64,000 bases of DNA from Proteiniborus ethanoligenes (lineage in GTDB: Bacteria; Bacillota; Clostridia; Tissierellales; Proteiniboraceae): assembly GCF_900107485.1 (NCBI RefSeq), contig NZ_FNQE01000017.1, positions 1 through 64,000 of the forward strand, given 5' to 3'. Under the pieces are notes generated by a model, which saw only the letters and a list, made by a program, of their open reading frames with translations, was not told the origin of the DNA and searched no databases. Positions 25,349 through 34,445 of the stretch are shown one piece after another (positions within the stretch are counted from its first letter, which is position 1; every line of letters begins with the position of its first letter). Made by a program: the position numbers and the translations under genes.

Positions 25349-26554
25349 TTATCCTTTTATAACGCATAAGGTTCTTAGCTTTTTTATTGGCTTTATTAAA
25401 TCAAGCTCTTGTTGAATAACAAATTCTATATCCTTATATGCCCATCTGCTTTCATCGCTTACATCAGATTTTTTATTTTTACCTAGTATTATTCCTAGTT
25501 CCTTTAAATCTAGCATAGTTTTTTCTACTGAAAATTCTTTTAGGGCTTGTGCCCTTGACATTTTTCTTCCTGCTCCATGGGAGCAGCTATTGAAGGACTC
25601 TGGATTCCCCAAACCTTCAACTATATACGAATAGCTACCCATAGCTCCAGGTATAATTCCAAGCCTTCCACCTTCTGCAGAAATTGCACCTTTTCTATGG
25701 ACCCACACTTCTTTTCCATAATGCTTTTCTAGTGAAGCATAATTATGATGAGCATTAACTTCATTGGTAAATTCAATGTGTGGCAATTGCCTATATAATT
25801 TGTCCTTAACCACGTTCATCATTTTTTCTCTATTTTCTAAAGCAAAGTCCAGAGCTAATTTCATCCACTCTATATATTCCATACCTTCTACAGAATCAGT
25901 GGGAAGATAAGCTAAATCAAACTCTACAGGCACCTTAAAATTCCACTTCTTATTAAGCTCCTTTGCCAAGCCATTGTAATAATGGGCTATTTTATATCCA
26001 AAATTTCTACTTCCTGAGTGGACCATTATAGAGATAAATCCTTTTTCATCCTCTTGTATTTCAATGAAATGATTTCCTCCTCCTAAAGTCCCTATTTGAA
26101 AATATCCTCTCTCTATTTCCTCATACAATTCTTTGTTTTGTCTAAAGAAGCTACCTTTTTCTGCTTCTCTTAATACTCTACTAGCTTGTTTGTTTTTATG
26201 ATGCTTAAAACCAGTAGGCACATCTCTCATAATTTGTCCTACTAAGTTTTTATACTCTGTTTCCGTCAGCTCAGATTTATGTATATTTGTATCTATAAAG
26301 GCCATACCACAGCCTATGTCTACTCCAACCCCATTAGGTATCACTACTCCTTCACAGGCAATCACTCCCCCTATGGGCATTCCAAATCCTGAGTGTGTAT
26401 CAGGCATCAACGCTACCCATTTATGTATGAATGGTAGATTTGAAAGGTTTATAGCTTGTCTTAAGCATTCACTATCTAAGTCATCTATACTATCTAGCCA
26501 AACTTTAATAGGCTTTAATTGTTTTTCCTCATTAAATAAAATAAACACTATCAT
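25349..26554 (-). CDS. rtcB: RtcB-type RNA-splicing ligase
   Basis: RtcB seals RNA with 2',3'-cyclic phosphate and 5'-OH ends using GTP and manganese. The 401-residue product has the metal cysteine in VDIGCGMAF, ligands in HSGSRNFGYKIAHYYN and EVNAHHNYASLEKHYG, and the guanylated histidine in SCSHGAGRKMSR. ATG 26554 is only three bases from GGGGAG, so GTG 26548 with six-base spacing may be the true start; the difference is two residues. It heads an operon with cca, DUF1294 and a methyltransferase. No archease or RNA cyclase gene is seen beside it. Confidence 0.93.
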   Translation of the reverse strand: MIVFILFNEEKQLKPIKVWLDSIDDLDSECLRQAINLSNLPFIHKWVALMPDTHSGFGMPIGGVIACEGVVIPNGVGVDIGCGMAFIDTNIHKSELTETEYKNLVGQIMRDVPTGFKHHKNKQASRVLREAEKGSFFRQNKELYEEIERGYFQIGTLGGGNHFIEIQEDEKGFISIMVHSGSRNFGYKIAHYYNGLAKELNKKWNFKVPVEFDLAYLPTDSVEGMEYIEWMKLALDFALENREKMMNVVKDKLYRQLPHIEFTNEVNAHHNYASLEKHYGKEVWVHRKGAISAEGGRLGIIPGAMGSYSYIVEGLGNPESFNSCSHGAGRKMSRAQALKEFSVEKTMLDLKELGIILGKNKKSDVSDESRWAYKDIEFVIQQELDLIKPIKKLRTLCVIKG

Positions 26555-26721
26555 CTCCCCTTTTTAAAAAGCATTATCCATTTTTTATTTTATACTAATT
26601 ATCCTTTATGTCAAACTAAAACTATTAGCTGATATATATAAGAATATTTACGATTTTTATATAATTTAATGTTCTACTTATTTTGTTTACTATGTCATAC
26701 TATTCTAAATAAATGAGTATT

Positions 26722-26765
26722 AAAAAGGCTTCCTTGATTTTAATGCGACCATAGAAACCCTTTTT
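26722..26765 (-). terminator. Weak terminator after wecF
   Basis: On the minus strand AAAAGGGTTTC can pair with GGAAGCCTTTT in nine of eleven positions, followed by a T/A-rich tail. It overlaps the end of the wecF homologue. The rest of 26555-26721 is AT-rich and shows nothing clear beyond the presumed rtcB promoter. Confidence 0.5.
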
Positions 26766-27996
26766 ATTGTTCAAAAACTTTACTCATATATTCCTTCACT
26801 TTCTTATCACCAAAAAATTCTTTAATAGCTTCTTTGTTAACTTTTTTACAGTCTTCTGAAATTGCAAACATTTCTTTTAAAGAGGATATATTTATCTCGC
26901 TAATAGAAAAAACTTTTACTCCTATTTCCTGCAAATATGAATAATAGGTAACCTCTTCATTCATATATACTTTTTTCCCTAGATAAAGTAATAGGTTAAT
27001 ATTTCCCATGCCTTGCTGTCTCTTATGGTTCATAATTCCTATATCCACTTGATTTAAAATGGCTATATACTCCTCTGGCTTCAAAAATGCTTTTAATGGA
27101 ATAAATTGTTCTCCTAAAAGCTCCTTTCCTTTTAAAATTAATTCTTCGATGTACTTTCTTTTTCCATATGACAAAGGAACAACTACACAAAACTCTTTTG
27201 AATCTATATCTTTTAATTTGTATAAAATGTCTAAATGATTATTTGTTTCATAGCCTGAGTTGCCTAGTAATATTACATATTTATAATCTTTCTTAAAATC
27301 ATATTGGCTATTACTTATATTTTCTTCACATTCTTTATCATAGGTGGTAAAATCAATCGGATTAGGATATGCAAACGGAATATACTTTGCATTTGTATCG
27401 TAATTTGATTTAACCAAATTATAATCTCCCTTAGCAGTAGCTAAAATATATGATATTTTTTTTATTACCCTAAGCCTTTGTTTGTAGTTTTTTCTAGGTT
27501 TTTTAGCTTTTCTTGATATTTCTTCTACATTTTTTAAGTTTTTTTCTACTAAAAACTCTTTAGTTGATTCTCCATATAAATCTATATCTATATAATTATA
27601 TAAATCTGCTCCCCATATAATCCAGTAGAATTTGTTTTTTCCCTCACATCTATCGATAATTTTCACAAAATCATCTTTCAAAAAATGTATAAATACTTTC
27701 TTGCTCATATCAGATAAATTCTTTATATCTTTTAAGTCCAATCTCTTTACATTATCATAATTTTGGGGATCAATATATTTTAATTTTTCTGTTTCCCTTA
27801 AAGCAAAAACATGTTTGTTTTTATCAAAATTCATATTGACAAATTCAATAAGTCTTCTAGAGTAAAAATTATCGACTATTATGTGTAGATTTTTAATGTG
27901 TTTGCTGTTGTTTTTTTCCTTATTTGATTTGTTATTATTACTATTTTGTTTTCTCAATTTATTAGATTTGTACTTTTTATTTATATTATTATTCAT
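26764..27996 (-). CDS. wecF: TDP-Fuc4NAc:lipid II transferase family glycosyltransferase (WecF, GT56)
   Basis: A 410-residue protein with the landmarks of glycosyltransferase family 56, which adds 4-acetamido-4,6-dideoxygalactose (Fuc4NAc) to lipid II in enterobacterial common antigen synthesis. Seen are LHIIVDNFYSRRLIEFV near residue 37, YWIIWGADLYNY near 125, VILLGNSGYETNNHLDIL near 245 and VDIGIMNHKRQQGMGNINLLLYLGKK (about 325-350), the most typical stretch. The first 36 residues are Asn/Lys-rich and probably disordered. It follows the interrupted wecE. In this Gram-positive setting the acceptor is unknown and is likely another polyprenyl-linked saccharide. Confidence 0.85.
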   Translation of the reverse strand: MNNNINKKYKSNKLRKQNSNNNKSNKEKNNSKHIKNLHIIVDNFYSRRLIEFVNMNFDKNKHVFALRETEKLKYIDPQNYDNVKRLDLKDIKNLSDMSKKVFIHFLKDDFVKIIDRCEGKNKFYWIIWGADLYNYIDIDLYGESTKEFLVEKNLKNVEEISRKAKKPRKNYKQRLRVIKKISYILATAKGDYNLVKSNYDTNAKYIPFAYPNPIDFTTYDKECEENISNSQYDFKKDYKYVILLGNSGYETNNHLDILYKLKDIDSKEFCVVVPLSYGKRKYIEELILKGKELLGEQFIPLKAFLKPEEYIAILNQVDIGIMNHKRQQGMGNINLLLYLGKKVYMNEEVTYYSYLQEIGVKVFSISEINISSLKEMFAISEDCKKVNKEAIKEFFGDKKVKEYMSKVFEQ

Positions 27997-28040
27997 TCTC
28001 TACGCCTCACATAAATTTTCTATTTGATTTTATTGCTTTC

Positions 28041-29177
28041 CTAAATTAACACTTTATAAACTGAATCAACAATATACTCTAACTCTTTTTCATTTAATCC
28101 AATATACAGAGGTAATCTAAGTAATCTTCTGCTTATATCTTCTGTTATTGGCAGATCCCCCTCTTTATAGCCAAGCTTTATTCCCATAGGTGAAGTATGC
28201 AAAGGTACATAATGGGAAGCTGTACCTATTCCTTTTTCATTTAACTTATTCATTAAATATACTTTTTCTTTTTCTGAATTTAATATTATAAAAAACATAT
28301 GATAATTGCTTTCACAATCTTTTGGAATTATCTGTCGTTTCAAAATCTCCATATTTTCTAAATCAGCTAGATTATTATAATAGTAATCAAAAATATATTT
28401 CCTACTATTTTTTATTTCTTCTACTCTTTCGAGCTGACCATATAATAAGGCTGCCAATATATCTGAAAGCAAATAGCTTGAGCCTACATCAATCCAAGTA
28501 TATTTATCAACCTCTCCACGAATAAATCGGCTTCTATCTGTACCTTTTTCTCTTATTATCTCTGCTCTTTTCATCAACTCTTCATCTTTATTTATTAATA
28601 AAGCCCCTCCTTCTCCACATGTATAGTTTTTAGTTTCATGAAAGCTATAGGTTCCTATATCTCCAAAGGTTCCTAAATATTTACCTTGATACTTAGCATT
28701 TACTCCTTGGGCTGCATCTTCCACTACTTTTAAACCATATTTTTGTGATATTTCTAAGACTTCATTCATATTACATGATATCCCGCCTTAGTGTACGATA
28801 AAAATAGCCTTAGTTCTAGAGCTTATCTTTTGTTCTATATTCATTGGATTTATGTTTAAAGTACTTTCTTCTATATCTACAAATACCGGCTTAGCACCTC
28901 TCAATACAACAGCATTAGCAGTGGATACAAATGTATATGATGGAAGAATAACCTCATCTCCATCCTTTAGGTTTAATAAAATAGCAGCCATATCTAATGC
29001 TGAACTGCAAGATGTAGTTAATAATACCTTATTGATACTAAAAAGGCTCTCCATTAGCTGACAGACTTTCTTAGAATAATATCCATCTCCAGAAATTTTT
29101 CCTTTTTCTAAGATGTCTACTATATACTTTTTTTCTTTTTCTGTAATAAAAGGCTTGTTAAAAGGGATGCTTGGCAT
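28041..29177 (-). pseudogene. wecE: dTDP-4-amino-4,6-dideoxygalactose transaminase, split by an in-frame TAA
   Basis: WecE is a PLP enzyme that aminates dTDP-4-keto-6-deoxyglucose to give the precursor of Fuc4NAc. The whole protein is present in one frame, about 378 codons counting the stop, against 376 in E. coli, but a TAA at 28788-28790 interrupts it. The sequence reads KAIFIVH, stop, GGISCNMNEV, where the family has VPVHYAGV; so a tyrosine codon TAT or TAC has become TAA by one base. Both halves otherwise look intact: SCSSALDMAAILL and YTFVSTANAVVLRGA before, VVEDAAQG and the PLP lysine in SFHETKNYT after. The start is ATG 29177, or ATG 29189. It may be a real recent loss or a base-calling error. 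Confidence 0.85.
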
Positions 29178-29307
29178 ATTTACTATCATTCCTTTCCCTG
29201 TGATTAAGTAGCACAATAATATATATAGTTAATCTATTCATCTTATGAGATTATGTTCATATCAAAACATCCATAAAAATTACCTCAATTTAAGCAAAAA
29301 ATATAAC

Positions 29308-29343
29308 AGGGACATAAATTATTAAAAAATAATTCATATCCCT
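29308..29343 (-). terminator. Terminator of the aro operon
   Basis: A 16-pair stem (29308-29323 with 29328-29343, four-base loop). The two positions that mismatch on the plus strand are G-U pairs on the minus strand, which supports a minus-strand RNA structure. It is followed by TTATATTTTTT. It separates aroQ from wecE. Confidence 0.8.
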
Positions 29344-29396
29344 TTCATATGTATTTGAATATTTGTTTTTTACATCAAATATACATTCTTTCTAAA

Positions 29397-29828
29397 CTAT
29401 TTTTCTAGATACTCCTTCAGTCCCATCATAGCCATAGTGTATCCATATACCCCAAACCCTGTTATTTGTCCTATACAAGCAGGAGCTATTACTGATTTTC
29501 TTCTGTATTCTTCTCTATTATAAATATTGCTTATATGGACTTCTATCGTAGGTATGCTTACTGCTTTTAGTGCATCATATATAGCTATACTATAATGGGT
29601 ATAAGCGCCAGGATTAATTATTATACCATCATATTCACCTAGAGCATTTTGAATATAGTTGATTATTTCTCCTTCTACATTGCTATGAACTATGTCTATG
29701 TCTAAAGAAAATTCTTTTGCACTGTTTTCAATTTCTTTACAGAGTTTATCATATGTCGTACTTCCATATATGTCCTTTTCTCTAATCCCTAATAAGTTAA
29801 TATTAGGTCCGTTAACAATGAGTATTTT
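29397..29828 (-). CDS. aroQ: 3-dehydroquinate dehydratase, type II
   Basis: Type II dehydroquinase (143 residues) makes 3-dehydroshikimate, the third step of the shikimate route. It starts ILIVNGPNINLLGIRE, has the active-site Arg and Tyr in the lid (REKDIYGSTTYD, Tyr about 24), and the later segments GIIINPGAYTHYSIAI, EVHISNIYNREEYR and the catalytic histidine in VHISN. TTG 29828, with AGGAG at nine bases, is preferred over ATG 29840, which overlaps that ribosome binding site. It is the last gene of aroB-aroA-aroC-chorismate mutase-aroK-aroQ. Confidence 0.95.
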   Translation of the reverse strand, partial: KILIVNGPNINLLGIREKDIYGSTTYDKLCKEIENSAKEFSLDIDIVHSNVEGEIINYIQNALGEYDGIIINPGAYTHYSIAIYDALKAVSIPTIEVHISNIYNREEYRRKSVIAPACIGQITGFGVYGYTMAMMGLKEYLEK

Positions 29829-29910
29829 CAATAAAATCATCTCCTATAGATTTTTTATATCATATTATTTATTAGTACACACAGAAAACAAAATAACATG
29901 ACTGGAGTAT

Positions 29911-30411
29911 TTATTTTATTATAGATATAATGTCCTTAACTATTTTGTCTATACTTTTATTATTTATTATTTCATAATCACAGTATTTTTTATATAATTG
30001 AATTCTTTCCTCATAAATCTTATATAAATTTTCTTTATTATCTTTAAGTAAAGGCCTAGTTCCAATATCTATATCTGAAATAATATCTTCTAAAGGCCTA
30101 TTTATAAAAATTATTATCCCATTACTCTTTAAAAACCTTATATTTTCTATATTTTTAACAATCCCTCCACCTGTAGCTATGACACATGGAATATTTTCAT
30201 TAATTTTCTTTACTGCCTCATGTTCCAAATATCTAAAAGCATCTTCTCCATTTTGAAAAATTTGCTGAACACTCATTCCTTCAGCTTCTTCTATGTATTT
30301 ATCACTATCGTAAAAGTCGATGCAGAGCTTATCAGCCAATTGTCTTCCTATAGTTGTTTTTCCACTGCCTGGCATTCCTATTAAGACTATATTTTTAAAA
30401 TAACTATCCAA
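29911..30411 (-). CDS. aroK: Shikimate kinase
   Basis: A 166-residue kinase that phosphorylates shikimate at O3. The P-loop is GMPGSGKTT (12-20), the shikimate-binding Asp is in YDSDKYIE (about D34-D36), FRYLEHEAV supplies the substrate-binding Arg and ATGGGIV (about 80-86) closes the site; the lid carries RPLL. It lies fifth in the shikimate operon, between chorismate mutase and aroQ. The length is as expected for the family. Confidence 0.95.
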   Translation of the reverse strand: MDSYFKNIVLIGMPGSGKTTIGRQLADKLCIDFYDSDKYIEEAEGMSVQQIFQNGEDAFRYLEHEAVKKINENIPCVIATGGGIVKNIENIRFLKSNGIIIFINRPLEDIISDIDIGTRPLLKDNKENLYKIYEERIQLYKKYCDYEIINNKSIDKIVKDIISIIK

Positions 30412-30460
30412 GACTTGCCTCCTTAAAACTATTCTAATTCTATTTAAGTGATATTATAAA

Positions 30461-30739
30461 CTATTTTTCTCTTTTCATTTCCTTTTCTTGAACTATCCTA
30501 CTAATTTTAAATATGTTTCTATAGAAAAGCTCTAGCTCTTGACTCAGACCATTGTCATTGAGCTTCTCAATATTTTCCCTTATTATTTCATCTTCTCTGA
30601 CAGGGTCATATATGGGTATATTATTATTCTTTTTATATTCTGCAACCCTTTTAGAAATATTCATTCTTTTTTCAAAGAGCAGCGTAAGCTCATTATCTAT
30701 TTTATTTATTTCGTCTCTAAATCTAATCAGTTCATCCAA
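30461..30739 (-). CDS. Chorismate mutase, AroQ class
   Basis: A 92-residue all-helical chorismate mutase turning chorismate to prephenate for Phe and Tyr. The signature DELIRFRDEINKIDNEL is at the N-terminus, followed by FEKRMNISKRVAEYKKNNNIPIYDPVREDEI, with the usual Arg, Lys and Glu active-site residues. TTG 30739 is chosen because GGAGG, which forms part of an upstream ATGGAGG at 30754, is then correctly spaced. The start overlaps the end of aroC, implying coupling. It is a stand-alone domain without prephenate dehydratase. Confidence 0.9.
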   Translation of the reverse strand: MDELIRFRDEINKIDNELTLLFEKRMNISKRVAEYKKNNNIPIYDPVREDEIIRENIEKLNDNGLSQELELFYRNIFKISRIVQEKEMKREK

Positions 30740-31829
30740 TAAAATTACCTCCATGTTCCATTATTAAATCTAATACTGCCAACCCACTTACAGCCTCTAC
30801 TACAGGTACTGCTCTAGGAATTATACAGGGGTCATGTCTGCCATCTATTTTAATTTCTACGTTTTCCATAGCTTTTATGTTTACAGTTTTTTGCTTAAGT
30901 CCTATAGAAGGAGTTGGTTTTATACCTACCCTAAAAATTACAGGCATTCCATTAGTAATTCCCCCTAAAATCCCTCCGTTATTATTTGTGTATGTTTTTA
31001 TCTCTTCATTTTGGATATAGTACTGATCGTTAGCTTGGGAACCTTTTAGCTTTGTAATTTCAAATCCTCTACCAAATTCTACGCCCTTAACCCCAGGAAT
31101 AGAAAACAACAAATGTGATAGCTTGCTTTCTACTGAATCAAAGAACGGGTCCCCTATTCCAGCTTTAAGATTTAAAATTGCAGCTTCAATAGTTCCTCCT
31201 ATAGAATCCTGTTCTGACTTAACTTCTTGGATTAATTCTATCATTTTTCTTCCTTTTTCTTCATTAATAACCGGAAACTCTTTTGTGTTTATTTTATTTA
31301 TAGTATTAATATCAACTTGTGCTAAATCAAAATAATCATCTTGCACATGACCTATACTCAAAATATGGCTTCCAATTACAATATTATTTTTCATTAAAAT
31401 CTGCTTTGCAATAGCTCCTGCAAATACTAACGGTGCTGTAAGTCTACCTGAAAAATGTCCCCCTCCTCTATAGTCACTAAAGCCTTTGTATTTCATATAA
31501 CCAGTATAGTCAGCATGTCCAGGCCTTAAAAGCTCTCTTATTTTGTCATAGTCCTGAGATTTCTTATCTTCATTGGGGATGATAACACATAATGGTGTTC
31601 CAGTTGTGTTTTTGTTAAAATAGCCACTAATTATTTCAAAAGAATCACTTTCTTTTCTTTTTGTAGATATATTATCCCTACCAGGTAGTCTTCTTTTCAT
31701 CTCTTTATCTATTAGCTCAAAATCTAGTTCAAGCCCAGCAGGCAGTCCGTTGATAACTATACCTATTCCTTTTCCATGAGATTCTCCAAAAATTGATAGC
31801 TTTAGGTTTTTACCCCATATTCCACTCAT
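30732..31829 (-). CDS. aroC: Chorismate synthase
   Basis: A 365-residue enzyme that removes phosphate from EPSP with reduced FMN as cofactor. Family signatures are GESHGKGIGIVINGLPAG (16-33), RPGHADYTGYMKYKGFSDYRGGGHFSGRLTAP (about 104-135; key GHADYTGY and RGGGHFSGR) and the C-terminal GRHDPCIIPRAVPVVE. The start is ATG 31829 after AGGAGG, within the last codons of aroA (20-base overlap). It is third in the operon. Confidence 0.97.
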   Translation of the reverse strand: MSGIWGKNLKLSIFGESHGKGIGIVINGLPAGLELDFELIDKEMKRRLPGRDNISTKRKESDSFEIISGYFNKNTTGTPLCVIIPNEDKKSQDYDKIRELLRPGHADYTGYMKYKGFSDYRGGGHFSGRLTAPLVFAGAIAKQILMKNNIVIGSHILSIGHVQDDYFDLAQVDINTINKINTKEFPVINEEKGRKMIELIQEVKSEQDSIGGTIEAAILNLKAGIGDPFFDSVESKLSHLLFSIPGVKGVEFGRGFEITKLKGSQANDQYYIQNEEIKTYTNNNGGILGGITNGMPVIFRVGIKPTPSIGLKQKTVNIKAMENVEIKIDGRHDPCIIPRAVPVVEAVSGLAVLDLIMEHGGNFIG

Positions 31830-33108
31830 TTATAATTCCTCCTAAGCTCATAAAATCCTGCCAAAATCCTGGATAGGATTTGTTCACAACATGGCTATTT
31901 TTTATTATCAATGGCTCTTTACATTTGGTTGAAGCAATTGCTAGAGCCATGGCAATTCTATGGTCATTCCAGCTATCTACAATTCCTCCAGATAAGCTTT
32001 TCACTCCATTTATTATAAGTCCCTCATTAGTTTCTACTATATCTGCACCTATTCTGTTCAATTCTTTTGATATAGCCATTAATCTGTCTGATTCTTTTAT
32101 CCTAACTCTTTGTGCATTTATAATTTCTGTTCTACCTTTACTCAATGCTCCAAGAACAGCTAGTACGGGTACTAAGTCAGGCCATTGGGAAGCATCTATT
32201 ACTATTCCATTAGTTTGGGAATTCTTCACTATAATGTCCTCACTCTTTTTAATAATATTGGCTCCCATTCTATTCACTATATCTAATATCTCCTTGTCTC
32301 CTTGAAGGGAGTTGATATTTAGACCCTTTAATACTATATCCTCATTCAGTATTCCTGCCACTATCCAAAATGCTGCCTGAGAAAAATCTCCTTCTACTAT
32401 ATAGTCTAATGGCTTATATTTCTGATTTCCTGGAACATAAAACCTATAGTAGTTATCATTTATTATTTTAATAGAATATTTATTTAGTATATCTATTGTC
32501 AAATCAATATATCCCTTAGATTCAAGCTCTGTTGTTATCTCTATAACCGAATCCTCGTATAATAGGGGCAATGCAAACATTAACCCCGTAATAAATTGAG
32601 AGCTGATATTCCCTTCTAATTCAAAGGTCCCTGGCTTAAGCTTTCCTTCTATAGTAAGCGGGAGCTTGCCAGCGATATTTGAGTATTTAATTTCTTGCTT
32701 ATCAAATATATTATAATAAGAGGTTAAAGGTCTCTCTACAAGCTTTCCTTTACCTTCAAGTTTGAACCTTTCTCCCACTACACAAGCCAAAGGTATTAAG
32801 AACCTTAATGTAGAGCCGGATTCCTTGCAATGGATCGTCTCTGCTCTCTTTGTCAATTCTCCTTTGCCTTCTACAGTTATATAGCTTCTGTTAGTGTTAG
32901 GGTCGGTAGCTATATCCACTACTTCCATACCAAAAGACTTCATTCCTTCTAGAGTAGCTATAATATCATCTGAAAATATAATATTTTCCATTTTACTCCT
33001 TCCTTTAGCTAATGCTGCACATATAATAGCTCTATGACTTAAGCTTTTTGACGGCGGAATATTTATATTGCCTTTAAGAATTGAAGGCCTTATTTGAATA
33101 TGACTCAT
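31810..33108 (-). CDS. aroA: 3-phosphoshikimate 1-carboxyvinyltransferase (EPSP synthase)
   Basis: A 432-residue EPSP synthase joining PEP to shikimate-3-phosphate. The N-terminus has PPSKSLSHRAIICAALAKG (about 17-35) with the substrate-binding Lys, Ser and Arg. GSTLRFLIPLACV (about 97-109) follows; this site has Ser-Gly-Ser-Thr rather than the usual G-N-A/S-G-T, so glyphosate sensitivity class cannot be told by eye. RIKESDRL and SWNDHRIAMALA mark the C-terminal domain. It is second in the operon, after aroB (23-base gap), and overlaps aroC. Confidence 0.96.
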   Translation of the reverse strand: MSHIQIRPSILKGNINIPPSKSLSHRAIICAALAKGRSKMENIIFSDDIIATLEGMKSFGMEVVDIATDPNTNRSYITVEGKGELTKRAETIHCKESGSTLRFLIPLACVVGERFKLEGKGKLVERPLTSYYNIFDKQEIKYSNIAGKLPLTIEGKLKPGTFELEGNISSQFITGLMFALPLLYEDSVIEITTELESKGYIDLTIDILNKYSIKIINDNYYRFYVPGNQKYKPLDYIVEGDFSQAAFWIVAGILNEDIVLKGLNINSLQGDKEILDIVNRMGANIIKKSEDIIVKNSQTNGIVIDASQWPDLVPVLAVLGALSKGRTEIINAQRVRIKESDRLMAISKELNRIGADIVETNEGLIINGVKSLSGGIVDSWNDHRIAMALAIASTKCKEPLIIKNSHVVNKSYPGFWQDFMSLGGIINEWNMG

Positions 33109-33131
33109 GCTCTACTGCTCCCTTCTAAAAT

Positions 33132-34202
33132 CTATAAATGACTGACAAATTCACCTATATCTTCTTTATTTATTTTATTAATAAATCCAGCTCCAATCTC
33201 CTTAAGTAGTACTATATTTAAAATATCTTCTTCTCCTTTTTTATCTAAGGCTATGGATTCTAAAAGCCTGCTATTATCTATTTCACCTATTTCAAATGGT
33301 AAATTATATTGCACCAAAATCCTTTTAATCAGGCTAGAGGTTCCTTTCTTAGTTATACCCATCTCTTCACTTTGTCTAGTAATACAATACATTCCAATGG
33401 CTACAGCCTCACCATGAGTAAAAGTTTCATAGTTAAAAAACTTTTCAATAGCGTGACCTATAGTATGCCCAAAGTTTAACAGCATTCTCTCACCAGATTC
33501 TCTCTCATCCTTTTCTACTATTTCTTTTTTTATGCTACAGCAGCTATATATTATCTCTTCAATATTTTCATATAGCTTTTCTTTACTCTCTATTGATAAT
33601 AACTTTTCATACATTGTTTTATCTCTTATACAGGCATATTTTATAACCTCTGCCATTCCATCATATAAATATCTATTAGGCAATGTATTTAATAAATCTG
33701 GATCAATAAATACAGACTCAGGGTGATAAAAATTTCCTACTAGATTTTTCCCCCTCGGAAGATTTATTCCAACCTTACCCCCTACACTGCTATCTATTTG
33801 TGCCAATAATGATGTAGGAACTTGAATATATCTAATACCTCTTAAGAAGGTGGAGGCTGCAAATCCTGCTAAATCACCCACTACTCCACCTCCAAAGGCT
33901 ACAATTAAATCCTTTCTATTTATTCCAATATCTAATAACTGATTATAAACATGGCTCAAAACTTGGATAGATTTGCTACCCTCTCCTGGATTTACTAAAA
34001 TAGTATGAATTTGAAACCCATATGCACTAAGGCTCTCAATAATCCTATCTCCATATATACCTTTAATATTGTGATCCGTAATTATTGCAATTTTTTTGTT
34101 CTTATATATTCTTCCTATTTCAAAGTCAAGACTATTAATAATGCCCCTTTTTATTAAAATCGGATAGTCTTTTTGAGCTAAATTTACTTTAATTTTGTAC
34201 AC
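33132..34202 (-). CDS. aroB: 3-dehydroquinate synthase
   Basis: A 356-residue NAD- and zinc-dependent cyclase making 3-dehydroquinate. Seen are the nucleotide loop GGGVVGDLAGFAASTFLRG (about 104-122), VPTSLLAQIDSSVGGKVGINLPRGKN (about 128-153, key QIDSSVGGK and the Lys/Asn pair) and the zinc ligand region FGHTIGHAIEK (about 244-254). It starts at GTG 34202 after GAGGTG. It is the first gene of the shikimate operon; no aroF (DAHP synthase) or aroE is in the cluster, so these must be elsewhere. Confidence 0.97.
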   Translation of the reverse strand: MYKIKVNLAQKDYPILIKRGIINSLDFEIGRIYKNKKIAIITDHNIKGIYGDRIIESLSAYGFQIHTILVNPGEGSKSIQVLSHVYNQLLDIGINRKDLIVAFGGGVVGDLAGFAASTFLRGIRYIQVPTSLLAQIDSSVGGKVGINLPRGKNLVGNFYHPESVFIDPDLLNTLPNRYLYDGMAEVIKYACIRDKTMYEKLLSIESKEKLYENIEEIIYSCCSIKKEIVEKDERESGERMLLNFGHTIGHAIEKFFNYETFTHGEAVAIGMYCITRQSEEMGITKKGTSSLIKRILVQYNLPFEIGEIDNSRLLESIALDKKGEEDILNIVLLKEIGAGFINKINKEDIGEFVSHL

Positions 34203-34407
34203 CTTAAGTCACCTCTATTTAACCTTTGTATAATATTTATTATCCTATATTTTCTATTTAAAATCTACTAATTTCATTAAGGCATATATACCTATATCAT
34301 TACATACTAAAAGATTGAGTACAATCCTATCATTTTTTAAGCTTGCATAAGCTTTTAAAAATAAATGACTTGATAAAAACTTTCAAAGGCTAATAAATCA
34401 AAAAAGC
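34203..34407 (-). other. Upstream region of the aro operon
   Basis: About 200 AT-rich bases without a supported gene. It must contain the aroB promoter, but no pair of -35 and -10 boxes is convincing enough to name. Only the ribosome binding site GAGGTG at the aroB end is clear. Confidence 0.4.
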
Positions 34408-34445
34408 ACTCCGTCCTTATGAGAAAGGACGAAATGCTTAACAGT
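34408..34445 (-). terminator. Terminator hairpin, possibly a T-box remnant, between DUF362 and aroB
   Basis: AGCACTCCGTCCTT (about 34408-34421) pairs with AAGGACGAAATGCT (about 34426-34440) and on the minus strand runs into TTTTTT. Just before it on the minus strand are a small hairpin GATAGC-AAT-GCTGTC and the segment TAGCACCATGAAC, an order reminiscent of stem III, T-box and terminator of a T-box leader. The GGTGG core is missing and there is no room for stem I, so it may simply end the DUF362 transcript. Confidence 0.6.

Noticed and set aside
28788-28790. Readthrough of the wecE stop by selenocysteine or pyrrolysine
   Set aside because: The codon is TAA, not TGA or TAG, and no following stem-loop of SECIS type is seen; substitution of a Tyr codon explains it better.
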